DNA from: Diphasiastrum complanatum | Taxonomy: Eukaryota > Streptophyta > Lycopodiopsida > Lycopodiales > Lycopodiaceae | Assembly: GCA_029204225.1 (NCBI GenBank) | Contig: CM055095.1 | Coordinates: 39,982,141 to 40,046,140 of the forward strand | DNA: 64,000 bases | Reading direction: 5' to 3' | In this document: piece after piece, positions 1 to 11,156 of the stretch | Position numbering within the stretch: the stretch's first letter is position 1 | Layout: every line of letters starts with the position of its first letter | Position numbers and translations under genes: made by a program | The notes under the pieces: generated by a model | Database searches by the model: none | Told to the model about the DNA's origin: nothing | Seen by the model: the letters and a program-made list of their open reading frames with translations, nothing else

Positions 1-27
1 TCTCTCTCTCTCTCTCTCTCTCTCTCT
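1..27. repeat. (TC)n microsatellite at window edge
   Basis: The window opens inside a pure TC dinucleotide tract of at least 27 bases; its left end is outside the window. Confidence 0.95.
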
Positions 28-1385
28 TTGAGAAACCATGATATCCTTCTTAATTTGAATTGTCATTATTGATATGAGCTTGTTGTCTATGCAAATTCTT
101 TGTCATATTATCATTTTAAATCTTAAAATTTGATGAAAATACCTTTCGAACAGTGAAATATGTTGAGTGAGCTGGTACTACAAGTAAAATATGTTTGCTT
201 TGCAGAGCATATCTTGTAACCCTCTTCTACAAGGTATTCAAGGGGCACACAACTTCATGGTACTTTTCTCTGTGCATGCTTAAACGGGCCAAAAAGTGTT
301 CACAAGTCTTTAATTATGGGTTAAATTTTTTTTAGTTTGAGTATGTATTTAATATTCTTAGATACTTTTCTTTAGATGTAACTAGGAGTAAAGATGTAAT
401 TAGACTTCATAAAAGGTCTCATTGCAATCCAATAGGCTTTCTCCTTTTAAAGTATTATTTTTTCTAGAAACAAGTCCTTTAAAGAGTTAAGGTTGACCCA
501 CAATAAGATGCACTAAGATCTCACCTAGGAAATTAGGTCGAATCAAATAATACAAAGATGAGATGTTTATCACTGGAACACTAAGTTTGATATGGAGTGT
601 CTGATATATCGATAAATAGTTACTGGTAATAAGTCAACTTAAATTATTCTTCCAAAATTGGAAAGTACGATCTTCCAACTTTGTATATATGTGAATTCAA
701 CTTTGATAGATTTGTTTTTGCAGGTCCACGTTGTTTCCTAGTTCTAGGAGAGTCCTTGGATGTTAGTCACAATCCTTTTATTGACGTGATCTTGCCTTGT
801 GACCAATTTTTTGCAAATGAGTTTTCTCCTATTTCTTGGTCTTTATTGTATGGACATTGAATATTTAGGAGGCTTTAATATCAGACTCAACTAATTGAAT
901 GTCCTCGCTTGAGTTTGGCGCCACAAAGGATGCCATTAATACTCAAGATTGGTCTCTCGAGGTTAAGCCACTTCTTGATTTAGATCCATGGAGAATACCA
1001 TTACGGGTCAAGATTGAATTCAAGATAGAGGCCTGAAGTGACATCTTCAAGATCCCATATATAGTTGTAGACTAGAGAAGATGTATTTTTGCAAAGTGTT
1101 CAAGAAGCCATATAAATATGCAAGTCTATGTAGATGCTACAAATTATGAAGAATGGATTTAGATTAGAATTAAAATTCCAACAAGTACACTAAGATTTTT
1201 TAGTCTACTAACCATGACCCTTCGATACATTGTTTGAAAGAGCTACTACTCTAACATCTTTCAACAAACTTCTAGAAGAATGCTATAAAACCTAAAAAAT
1301 CCAATTGTCTTGGGTATGCGCTACTTGAGAATTGGCTTATTTTATTATGATCTGTTCTATAATTTGGATAAGTTATGAAATTTTC
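28..1385. other. no gene seen
   Basis: AT-rich sequence with stops in every frame. I see no gene, no retroelement domain and no clear repeat. It may be old, decayed mobile DNA. Confidence 0.5.
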
Positions 1386-1890
1386 AAGTCAATTCAGAAG
1401 TTAAGTTGTCAAACGCAGCCTTCGCCTGTGCTGCATGTAGGCAGATTGCCATGCTCATCTATGAAAGCCAGCCCTAGCTATATTAGCTTGAGCTTATCGA
1501 CGTTTAACTTTATTGTTTGATAGTTGTAGTCGAAGTTGCTGAAGACGCCAGTGGGTTTGATGACCACGTCGGGGAACTCTGTGTCCATGGCAAAATACGG
1601 GTGGGTGTGTACGACTCCTCTGATGAGCTTAAATTCTTCTTCTAGATTATCTACCCACCAGTGTTTGGGAAACCTTTTGAGATTTCCCTCGAAAAACCGA
1701 TATGTGAAAAAGTTTGTCGGCCTCTATTGAGTGACAAGCTCTTACTTGTCGATTTTTCCTTATAAAATCCAAGATTTATGACATAAAAAATCCTGTACAA
1801 TTTTTGCCATGCCGGTTTTTGGGAAAAGATGCCGGTTCCATTCTTGAACTATGCCGGATTTCCCGAACACTGCTGCCCACACCTCCCTGA
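1386..1890 (-). pseudogene. CAF1-type deadenylase (CCR4-NOT) relic, interrupted
   Basis: Read on the minus strand from about 1660 to 1386, the sequence encodes the N-terminal part of a plant CAF1/POP2 poly(A) deadenylase. It shows [13 protein letters not shown], then the DEDD-nuclease first motif as [10 protein letters not shown], then [15 protein letters not shown], a stop, and LGLAFIDEHGNLPTC. In the CCR4-NOT complex this enzyme shortens mRNA tails. The usual start of the domain, IREVW, lies further upstream near 1872-1890 in a different reading context, so about 200 bases separate two parts that are adjacent in real CAF1 proteins. A TAG replaces the Gln normally present in LIQLGL, a TGA follows, and the C-terminal two thirds cannot be found. 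I call it a dead fragment. Plant CAF1 genes are often intronless, so lack of introns does not show whether it was retrocopied. Confidence 0.72.
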
Positions 1891-2524
1891 TGTGGATAGA
1901 GACTCTTGCGGTGGAAATTGTGGTCGTCATGTGCTGTGATGCTGGTAGTAGCAAACTGCAACAATCAATTGAAAACGCTTTGTGAAAATTGTGATCAGAT
2001 AGACTTCGAAGCAGTTGGGGAGGAGTAGAAAGAGAGCTTGGATGCAGGAAGAGTATTTCCTATTTTCAGGTGCGGGCGATATGAAGTATGGGGTATCGGA
2101 AGCAGTAGAAATCGAACAGCTTTCAACTGAAACAAAAGCACAAGGCAATGATCTGCAAGCAGTAGTGGCGGGATCGCCAGTGCTACGAAGGATCAGGCGT
2201 CGATGCTGCTGCTGGGATGGATGGATGAAGGGATCGAATAAAAGGAGATGGGTTTTATAGTTGTTTTTGCGATGGAGTAGAAAAGGAAAAATCTATCTAT
2301 AGCATAAAACTATATAAAATTACTTTAGAGAGAGAATGTGTGTTTTTATCGGCAAAAATGTCATGATGTGTCGCCGAAAATGTCACGCTCTACCCACAAA
2401 AAATGTCACTTTTTTTTCAAAGGACAAAGCCAAAAAAAACTCTTGAAAAAAAATGATAAAAATAATAAAACACATATAAGCCTTTTTTTTTTTACACACA
2501 TTTCAAATTTTATTCCCCCCCACC
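1891..2524. other. no gene seen
   Basis: No recognisable coding sequence. Around 2338-2410 the phrase AAAATGTCA or AAATGTCAC recurs three times at loose spacing, followed by A- and T-runs leading into the microsatellite. Confidence 0.45.

Positions 2525-2606
<82 letters not shown>
2525..2606. repeat. compound (CT)n(CA)n microsatellite
   Basis: About 22 bases of CT directly followed by about 60 bases of CA. The same CT-then-CA compound structure occurs in intron 1 of the MYB gene at 11083-11153. Confidence 0.95.
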
Positions 2607-2608
<2 letters not shown>

Positions 2609-2619
2609 AACATATCGCG

Positions 2620-2950
2620 CGGATTCCGACATGGGCGTCCGACATATTTTTGGAAATTTTATAATCCGTCGGCATCTGACGTCCAGGCAAAAAATCTCAA
2701 AATCGGTGATCGGGAAATTGTGGCGGCAACCAATTTTTAAAGTGCACATCAATATTCGACATCTCGACGTGGATATGTCGTGGCATTTTCTTCTTTAAAA
2801 AATAGTTATGTGTCATCCAACGTGGACGTCGGATTCCATGTCAGCAATCCTAAAATCTGTGAACGACATCTGACATCTGTCGTCCGAGCCTGAACCAACA
2901 CAGACGTCACATTCCGACGTGTTCGAAGGACGTCGGAATCCGACATCTGC
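2620..2950. repeat. GC-richer cluster of GACGTC/CCGACGT palindromic motifs
   Basis: Short related words such as TCCGACAT, GACGTC, GGACGTCGG, CGACGTG and CCGACATC recur on both strands through about 330 bases. The stretch is visibly richer in CpG than its flanks. No reading frame is supported. It may be a degenerate satellite or the end of an unknown element. Confidence 0.55.
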
Positions 2951-3049
2951 TTCATTTTTCCAAATTCTCGCGATCCAGCACCTTCTTACTCACTTTGTTT
3001 TGTGCAAGTTGGAGCGATTGAATTCGTCTTTGGAGCGATTATTGAGATT

Positions 3050-6000
3050 CTTGAAGATCAATTCATGCCACGACTTACATGGATTTTGTTTTCCACTGGA
3101 TCAAAACATCTATAACCCTTCACACGATCATCATATCCTAGGAATATACACTTGATAGCTTTTACATCACGTTTATGTCTCTTTTCCTTAGGAATGTGTA
3201 CAAAGGCCTTACATCCAAAGATTCGCAAGTGGTTCACCTTTGGCTTCTTATTCGTGAATGCCTCCTCAGGTGTTATCTTTGGTATGGCAATGGTAGGATC
3301 TCTATTTTGAAGATAGATTGCCGTACTGCATGCTTCTGACCAAAAATCTTTTGGTAGTTTCATCTCAGCTAGCATAGATCTGGCACCACAATCGTACGAT
3401 TCTTGTGCTCAGCTACACCATTGAGAGCAGGAGTATGAGCTTGCGTAGATTGTCTTTTGATCCCACATTGATCACAAAGATCATTGAAGCCATTAGACTT
3501 GTACTCACCTCCACTATCTGATCTTTGGAGTTTGATCTTCCTACCTGTCTGATTTTTTACCAATGCTTTGAAGCTCTTGAAATTGTCAAATGCATCCGAT
3601 TTCTTCTTCAAGAAGTAGATCCACGTCTTCTGTGACATATCATCAATAAAGGTCATGAAATAGAAGGCTTTATCTAAGGACATAGTCCTCATAGACCCGC
3701 ATAAATATGTGTGGATCAAATCCATGATGTTCTTTGCTCTTGCAACACCACCTTTATTGAACTTCTCTCGATGCTGCTTCCCATATACACATGATTCGCA
3801 CATCAGTTTTAAGTGGTCTTCTATGGTAGGCAATCTTGTTACCATCTCCAATTTTCTCATCAAAATGAGGCTTTCAAAGTTCAAGTGACCAAGCCTGTTA
3901 TGCCACAACTCAGTTTGCGATGGAATGGACGATACAGGTCCATGTTGCCCTTTTTTGTAGCATTCAACCTGTACAATTTTGTATTGGGCTCCCTTACTCC
4001 ATCCGCAATAACTTTGAGCTTTTGGTTCACATCCTTCACAAAGCAACGATCATGGGCAAATTTTACTTTCAACTTTTGATCAGTAATGACTCCAACAGAA
4101 AGTAGATTTTTCTTCAAACCTAGTACGTAAAGTACCTCCCTGATCATCCTGCTTTTGCCATCAGGTAGTTGGATTGAAACGTTGCCTATCCCTTGATCTT
4201 GCACACATCACCATTTTCTTGTGAAACAGATGTTCCATTATCCAACACTTTCAAGCTACTGAACCAATCCTTGTTACCTGTCATGTGTCTTGTGGCTCCC
4301 GAGTCAATATACCACGCTTGATCATCTTGATTAGATGACAATGCAGATATGAATATGCTAGAGTCTTTAATCTCACCCTCATCGATGAGGTTACCTGCTT
4401 GCTTTGGTTTCCCCTTGTCTTCTTCCGCCAAGAATTTGCGACATTCACTCTTCCAATGGCCCTTTTTACCACAATGAAAGCATTTGCCTTTCTTCTTGGT
4501 CTTATTGGAAGATCCCTCATCCTCCCAAGTCTTGGAAAATTGTTGTTTAGACTTTTTCTTGTCCTTGCCCTTGCCTTGTTTTTGGCGTGTCGCAAGTGCC
4601 TGATCGTTAGTATTTTGACGTCTCGCTTTCACCATTTCTCGTCGTTGCTCTTCCTGCATCAAGATTCCTATGAGCTCATCAAAGGTTGGCAATCTTTCTC
4701 TTGATGCTATTTCGCTCACAAACATCTGATAGAGTCCCGCAATGCCGCACAATGCATTGTGCACCAGCTCCACATCACGTAGGCGCTCACCAATAGAATG
4801 CAGTTCATCCCTCATTGTCTTGATTCTGGTCATGTACGTCTAAATTTGCTCTCCTTATTCCATTCAGGCACTATTCAGCTTTGACTTCAGAAACATGATT
4901 CGTGACGGATTTGACGTCTCAAACTGCTCCTTTAGCACATCCCATGTCTGTTTGGGTGTAACAGCATCACAAATGTGGTTAATGATGTGATCCTTCACTG
5001 ACAAGTTAATGAAGGTCAAAGCGTTCCTCATCTTTTTGTCGAACACTTTGATATTCGCTTCATTTGGCGGCCTTCTCTCATCACCTATGATGACTTCCCA
5101 CACGTCTTTCTCCATCAGTATGTTTTTCATTTTGAATTTCCACACTGCATAGTTGGAAATCCCGTCCAATTTGTTACTTTCACTCAAAATGGACTCTCCC
5201 ATATTTGTCATCTCCAAACTGTTTGAAACTTCTGCCGTAGGCTTAAAGCAGTATGCCGAGGCCAACTGTGATGTCAGAAGTTGAAAATAATGATTTTTTT
5301 CCTTACCAGGCCACTCTCTACTTTCCACCAAATTGAAAGCCAAATCGGCATCACCTTTTGAAATGCACTCAGTCGTCAACTCCCAACTACATGCCCAATG
5401 GAATGGTGAAATCACTTTTGGCGCACTCTGAACACTTTCTCTGCTGCAATCACTCTTGTAGCCACTAGACACTACGAAACACTGGGCATCAAAATGGTTT
5501 GGGCGCACGAACTCAGCCGTGACCTCCTCCTCACCCTTTCTTGATTTTTCAAGGCTGTGGCTGCTAGATGAAATCCATTCCAGCTACTTAGATGCAGTGC
5601 GGCTGTTCACGGCCTCTGGAGATCTTCTTCTTTGCACTAGGGTGCCCTTGTTCTTGCTTTTACAGCTCAAAGAATGGACTCCTACAACTCAAAAACCAAA
5701 CTTTTGTTCTTCCAAACCCTAGGCCAGGGTTTCCCTTGGAAATACTGATCTTGATTGACTGTTCACAGCCTTCTAACTGTCCAATCCTCTTCCTCTGAGG
5801 TCGCCCTACTTCTGGAAAGCTGATGCTTCAATCCGTTTGTCAAACGGTGTTCGTTTGGATGCACACCGATTGCAAACATCGAGCAACTCCTCTACAAAAT
5901 TTTTAGAATTCAGTTTTTCCAACTGATAAGCCTCGTTTGTGAATCCTCACACAGTTTCACACCTAACAAACGTCTGTGTGCTAGAAACCATGCATGAATG

Positions 6001-6117
6001 CTTCAATTTCCATTTCCAACCCGTCGTAAACCCCAAACTCTCAGAAGACAGTTCTCCAAAAGCTCTCTTCAACGACAATGTTGTATAGTGTACACTCCCT
6101 GTACGGCTCTGATACCA
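3050..6117 (-). mobile_element. degraded Ty1/copia element 1 (gag to integrase only)
   Basis: Minus-strand copia remnant. From 5' to 3' it carries: a primer-binding site abutting 6117; gag from about 5200 (GISNYAVWKFKMKNILMEKD) to a CCHC knuckle near 4470 (CFHCGKKGHWKSEC); protease DSGATRHM near 4290; the integrase HHCC region with HNRLGHLNF near 3900; catalytic FIDDMSQKT and SDSGGEYKS near 3500-3650; and the integrase C-terminus down to 3058. Gag holds three in-frame stops between 4834 and 4863, and frameshifts fall near 4190 and 3890-4040 and between 3375 and 3369. Reverse transcriptase, RNase H and the 3' LTR are missing, the homology stopping near 3050. It cannot encode its own transposition. 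Confidence 0.88.
6106..6117 (-). promoter_or_regulatory. primer-binding site for tRNA-iMet (copia element 1)
   Basis: The reverse complement reads TGGTATCAGAGC, the classic plant site complementary to the 3' end of initiator tRNA-Met. It marks the start of the internal region of the minus-strand element; the 5' LTR must lie to its right, beginning within a few bases. Confidence 0.85.
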
Positions 6118-7020
6118 ACTTAGAATTTGCTTCGAACAGGAACACAAATCATGCTACATAGTAACACAGACAAAAAATACTCTCCACAACAAGCTCACAT
6201 AACAACTGTATTTCTCAAAATGAATTTACAGTGTACATATAGTTGCTCACTCAGGCAACCCATGCATGACCCAGGTTGCCGTTGGCGGGATGCGTGTCCC
6301 GTCGACTTGCCTCGTGGCGAGGCCAACTGATCTTTATCGACTGATAGGACCGACAGTACAGTGGCACAATGATTCTACTTTAATTGTAACTTTTATCCCC
6401 TTGTACGTCTTCTCGAAAACGTGAAGCGTTACACGTTGGACATTGAAGCTTTTCTGAATGCTCACCTCTATATAGAACATGGTCTTTTGGACATGCATGT
6501 ATCGTGTTGTAATCCATTCCAAGCACGGTCATCATATTTCGTGTTTTAGGTATCACGTTTTCTTTCAAAAATATTCATGCAACAACCTAAAAAAGAGCAA
6601 TGTGAGTTGTTAGAAAAGAAAAAAAATCAACTTAATGTAAATACGCTATAAAGTACAATAGTTGTGTTATGCGTTAAGTACCCGAATAATGATGTCATGC
6701 TACGGTCACTCCATTTGTATGTTGCTTGAAGGTTTAGAATAAGAATTGACTTAGCTAGTCTCGAAACGGATGCTCCTGAATGTAGGGAAGTTGTGGCATG
6801 TTTTGCCATATTGTGAATAATGAGATTTTGGTGTTTTGGACTCATTCTCTCTCTACCCGAGTATTCTAGTGTTATGTTTCTCTCTCTACTTGAGAGCAGC
6901 CTGTTTTTCTCATACTGAGCACTTAGAATTATTTCTGACATTCATTCCTCATAGTGAGAAGTTAGTTTTTTCAGTCAGATGTATGCCATTGTGCTCTTGC
7001 CATAGATTTTTCAAATAATT
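6118..7020. other. presumed 5' LTR of copia element 1, then no gene
   Basis: The position next to the primer-binding site means the first few hundred bases should be the 5' LTR of element 1. I cannot fix its right end because no partner LTR is in the window. Further right I see no coding sequence. Confidence 0.4.
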
Positions 7021-7539
7021 TGTTCTCAGATCAATCTTTTCCAATCACAACACCTCAGTAAGATCCTGTAAGGTGTGTGGTGAATTCACACATGCTAAAA
7101 GCTTCACATGGTACTTTGAATCTAGACCCAAAAATGGTAGGGTTAGCATTTTGGTGAGAAAGCCAAGTGGCCAAATAGGGTTTGGACCTGTTATAAAAGG
7201 ATGTAACTCATGGAGAGACATATCTCTCTTCTCTATATCATTTTCTTGTACATGGTTCTCTTGGGTTCTACTATCCATTGGTGCACTATACTTGTGATTG
7301 CATGCAATTCTATGTGTAGAATGATCTATATTTGCTACTTTTGGATCCACATGTGTGAAATACAGTAGCTTGCTGGTTTTGTACGGACAACTTTTTTACA
7401 TTGGTGAGATTGGTAGAATGTCTTCTTTTGTAACCCAAGATCTTTTTGTGGATTGGATCAATGATCTGAAATCCTTCACAAGTGTGACAAGGATTCACAT
7501 GTTTGATTCAATAGTTGTTCACAAATGTTCAAGCACTTG

Positions 7540-7746
7540 TTGATGGTCAGTAGACTCGATACTCCTTTGATAGTTGGACCTTCCTCGATAGTTTGACTGC
7601 TCTCGATAGTTTTACTGCTGCGTAGATACATGTCTGCGATTCTTGTGCATTTTTGCATACTGTGCGACAATGCGTGTAAATATGCAGCAACATGAATGAA
7701 TCTAGATTAACAAAAAGATTTAGGGAGAGAGGCAATAAATCCAACA
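7540..7746 (-). repeat. LTR remnant, same family as 27098-27871
   Basis: The last bases read GATTTAGGGAGAGAG, then a purine-rich stretch and AATCCAACA. They match the right ends of 27098-27871 and of about 30830-30943. Shared upstream words include GTAGATACAT and GTGCGACAAT. The opposite LTR end (TGTTGG) is not found nearby, so this is a truncated or solo remnant; its left limit is uncertain. Confidence 0.6.
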
Positions 7747-8940
7747 TCACCTCCATCACATCCAAGTGTGTGATCTCTATCAGCTCTCCAATCTAGAGCT
7801 GGCTGACAAAGCTCATCACTTTGCCCATTTTGCGTTTGCAGCATCCAGATTCCAACTTGAATCATCTTTGTAAGTCATGTCCATCAAATGCCTCGAGTCC
7901 ATCCACAACTAGTTGTATCTGATGACTATCTCATCATCCTGCAATTTGATCCAGATCAGGTATCCCCATTGCCATCCTTTAATATCGAAGATCCAAGCAT
8001 GAGCAATTTTTCTCGGAATTCTTCCTAGAATTTCCCTATTTTGATCCTTCTGGTTGCTTCCTTGAAAATCAAATTAAAGAAACTTGCTGCTCCAGCCATT
8101 TGGACTACCTATACCTTGTAAGGAGTCTCCTAAGATGCTTCACATGCTAGTTTTCCTGGTAAAAGATGCTGACAATGGGTCCTCCAGAACATGCATACTT
8201 GCAACCAAGTGTCACTGCATTAGTCTCTACACCTGCCAATCTACAGCTAGAGGCCCAATATTGGCCACATAAACTGACGAACCCTAGACATGCCCTCGGC
8301 TATGCATAACAAATCCAAAAACGTATTGTACATGCTAATTTCCTGTCAATGTGTCTACCCGACTAATCCAAGTAGCCAGTTACGAGACGAGTGTTGATAG
8401 GTCAATGGTCAAGTCCAGAACACTATTGAAAACAATAAGCTGATTAACTTTACAATAATTACAGTATCACATTTGAAGCTTATAAAATATAAATTAGATC
8501 AACTATGATTTCTAACATTATTATCTCTAGGTTCTCTTCTATCTTGTTTCTTATTTGTTGTTTCTATTGTCAAACATTTGATGTATTTTCATACTTGATG
8601 CCCTAGTACAACATTTGATCTAAGGATACTTTATGTCCTTCAATTTCATTCCATCGCCTTTTCAAGGCTTTTGCTTCCCAACCCCTTAAATTCCTTTTCC
8701 AAGTCCTAGAATATGAGGAGGAAGAAGAAGCTTTTTTAGAAACATTCTAGAATTCGAATTTATCTTCACATTGACAAGAAAATCACCCCAAATTCAATGT
8801 CTTGATTGAACATAAAACACGGTCAATTTAAAGTTGATGAATCAACCAATTTGAATCTACAACTCAAGTCATCTAGGCAAACATTGCTACATGGTATTTA
8901 TGCATGGCATCTAGTCATATGACTATTGTGAAAACCTCGA
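7747..8940. other. no gene seen
   Basis: Mixed-composition intergenic DNA with no convincing reading frame, splice structure or retroelement domain on either strand. Confidence 0.5.
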
Positions 8941-9398
8941 GATATATGTTTGATAAAAAAGAGTCTTCTAAGTCCACAAACATGTGGCTTGTTGTTGATT
9001 GGGGATCAGGTTGATGACTCCTCTAGGAGTGGCTTGGTGTTGATGACTCCTTTTAGGAGTCGCTTGATGTTAATTGGGGAGGTTGATGACTCATGTAGGT
9101 GTGGAGAGTTCAATTGCATTCATGCACACATGGGGTAAGCCTTGAAAACTAAGTTGTGTGTCCCCCTGGGATATATCTTTGATAAAGAAGAGTCTTCTAA
9201 GTCCACAAACATGTGGCTTGTTGTTGATTGGGGATCAGGTTGATGACTCCTCTAGGAGTGGCTTGGTGTTAATGACTCCTTTAGGAGTGGCTTGATGCTA
9301 ATTGGGGAGGTTGACGACTCATGTAGGTGTGGAGAGTTCAATTGCATTCATGCACACATGGGGTAAGCCTTGAAAACTAAGAAGATGCCCTCCAACTC
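8941..9398. repeat. two-copy tandem duplication, about 229-bp unit
   Basis: The unit starting GATATATGTTTGATAAA at 8941 repeats from 9170 with few changes. Both copies contain AGTCTTCTAAGTCC, two imperfect GATGACTCC...AGGAGT submotifs and GTAAGCCTTGAAAACTAAG. No protein coding is evident. Confidence 0.88.
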
Positions 9399-9604
9399 AC
9401 CACTCTACATGTGAGCTACAAATCAGCATTACTTGTTTTTTTGTGTGTGTGGATGTCAATGCTTCACTGTGAAATTGCATTCATGCACACATGGGGTAAG
9501 CCTTGAAAACTAAGAATGCCCTCCAACTCACCACTCTACATGTGAGCTACAAATCAGCATTACTTGTTTTTTTTTGTGTGTGGATGCCAATGCTTCAGTG
9601 TGAG
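9341..9604. repeat. two-copy tandem duplication, about 133-bp unit
   Basis: A second duplication overlaps the end of the 229-bp one. ATTGCATTCATGCACACATG at 9341 recurs at 9474, and the intervening CCCTCCAACTCACCACTC and GTGAGCTACAAATCAGC are repeated in order. The copies differ by small indels in a T/GT run. Confidence 0.88.
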
Positions 9605-9912
9605 AGAAATGCTAATTAATAATAATAAGGGACAAGAGGGGCTCCTTATTTAAAAGTAAAAGTAGAGGAAGAGGAGAAGGTAAATCACGCGTGAAGCAAA
9701 AGAAGGCATAATTATGCAAAGGGTACCGTCCCACCGGCCCAGCTCACTGGCACCTGTCCCACTCCCCACTTGCTCTTGGCCCCTTACACCGTTGATCACC
9801 GGTCCCTCCCGCTGCACGCAGGATTAGTCCTGACGCAAGGCTTCAGCTCTCGTCTCCTGAGCCCAGCAGCCCACGAAGACACAGAGAAATAGAGAGAGAA
9901 GGGGGGAACTAT

Positions 9913-10065
9913 GTCTGTTGATGGATCGGAAGCTGGGCTGTGGAGTAAAAGAAGAATTACATGTTGATGGATCTGGAGCTGGGCTGTGGAGTAAGGAAAA
10001 TTATATGTGATTGATAAATCTGGATCTGGATCAGCTGGAGGACTATGGAGTAAAGAAGAATTACA
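9913..10065. repeat. three-copy degenerate minisatellite upstream of the MYB gene
   Basis: Units of about 46-58 bases start near 9914, 9962 and 10008. Each carries a form of GATGGATCTGGAGCTGG followed by TATGGAGTAA or TGTGGAGTAA and GAATTACA. It lies about 0.9-1.0 kb upstream of the MYB start codon, right of a GC-richer stretch (9725-9860). Confidence 0.8.
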
Positions 10066-10465
10066 ACTTACTGCATGAATTAGAATAAGATCATAGATGC
10101 TGCATAAGCTTATGGAGTACATAGATCAACGTAGTCGTGGTATATTCACCGACAGACACTTCAGCTTAGCTGCGTGTGTCGGACACATGTACGTATCTGA
10201 GAGAATCAAAGAGATGGTTTATATTTAATAAATTAATGGTTGCAGGTGGTTGATGTGAGAAGCTAGAGGAGGGATATGAGAGCTCATCAGGGCCAATGTT
10301 GATGATGGTGGAATGATGATTGATATCTATCGTAACGAGGGAGGGAGAGAATATTATGGCATTGAGTATGTACTTATGAAGTAATTGAATGCTTGATGTA
10401 TACTGTTGCCAGAGAGCTGTAACAGAGTCAGATTCCTGGAATATGAAACAATCGAAGAGCATATG

Positions 10466-10468
<3 letters not shown>

Positions 10469-10532
<64 letters not shown>
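10469..10532. repeat. (GA)n microsatellite in MYB upstream region
   Basis: Pure AG tract of about 63 bases, 415 bases upstream of the MYB start codon. Confidence 0.95.
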
Positions 10533-10537
<5 letters not shown>

Positions 10538-10675
10538 GTGTAATTCAAGAAAAGGTTAGAGGAGATAGATAGCGATTTAGAGAGAGGAGTTTAGGTAGAG
10601 GAAGAGGCTAGAAAGAAGAAAGCGTCTTAAGGGAGAGAACATATTAAAGAGCAAAACACCTAGTGCAACCGGTCC

Positions 10676-10687
10676 CATATATACATA
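10676..10687 (+). promoter_or_regulatory. candidate TATA box of the MYB gene
   Basis: CATATATACATA lies about 265 bases upstream of the MYB ATG, with a GA-rich tract between them. The position suits a core promoter with a 5' leader of about 230 bases, but there is no transcript evidence. Confidence 0.4.
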
Positions 10688-10715
10688 ATATTGATAAACA
10701 TTGAGAGGAAGAGTT

Positions 10716-10718
<3 letters not shown>

Positions 10719-10754
<36 letters not shown>
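10719..10754. repeat. (GA)n tract in presumed MYB 5' leader
   Basis: Pure GA run of about 36 bases between the candidate TATA box and the ATG at 10948. Plant GA tracts in this position are known binding sites for GAGA-binding (BBR/BPC) factors; such a role here is inference. Confidence 0.9.
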
Positions 10755-10759
<5 letters not shown>

Positions 10760-10947
10760 CAAAAAGTCTGACAACGAAACAAAATTGAATGCAGCATACA
10801 AAATTTGTCTGTTCTCGTGCAGTATATTTCAGGAAATTGTCTGTAGGTTGTTCTCAATTGCTGCACAAGATCAATCTCAAAAGAGGGTACAAGTGATAGC
10901 AGGGATCAATGTACATATGGGTTTTGTGAGAAGGAGCGATCGTCAGC

Positions 10948-11082
10948 ATGGGAAGGCAACCTTGTTGCGAGAAGGTAGGATTAAAGAAAGGTCCATGGAC
11001 AGCGGAGGAAGATAGAAAGCTTGTCAACTTCATTACCAGGCATGGGCATGCTTGTTGGCGTGCAGTTCCAAAGCTTGCAGGT

Positions 11083-11156
<74 letters not shown>

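Noticed and set aside
8941-9604. CRISPR-like array or other repeat-spacer system
   Set aside because: The repeats are long, only two copies each, and there are no regular spacers; they are plain tandem duplications in plant DNA.
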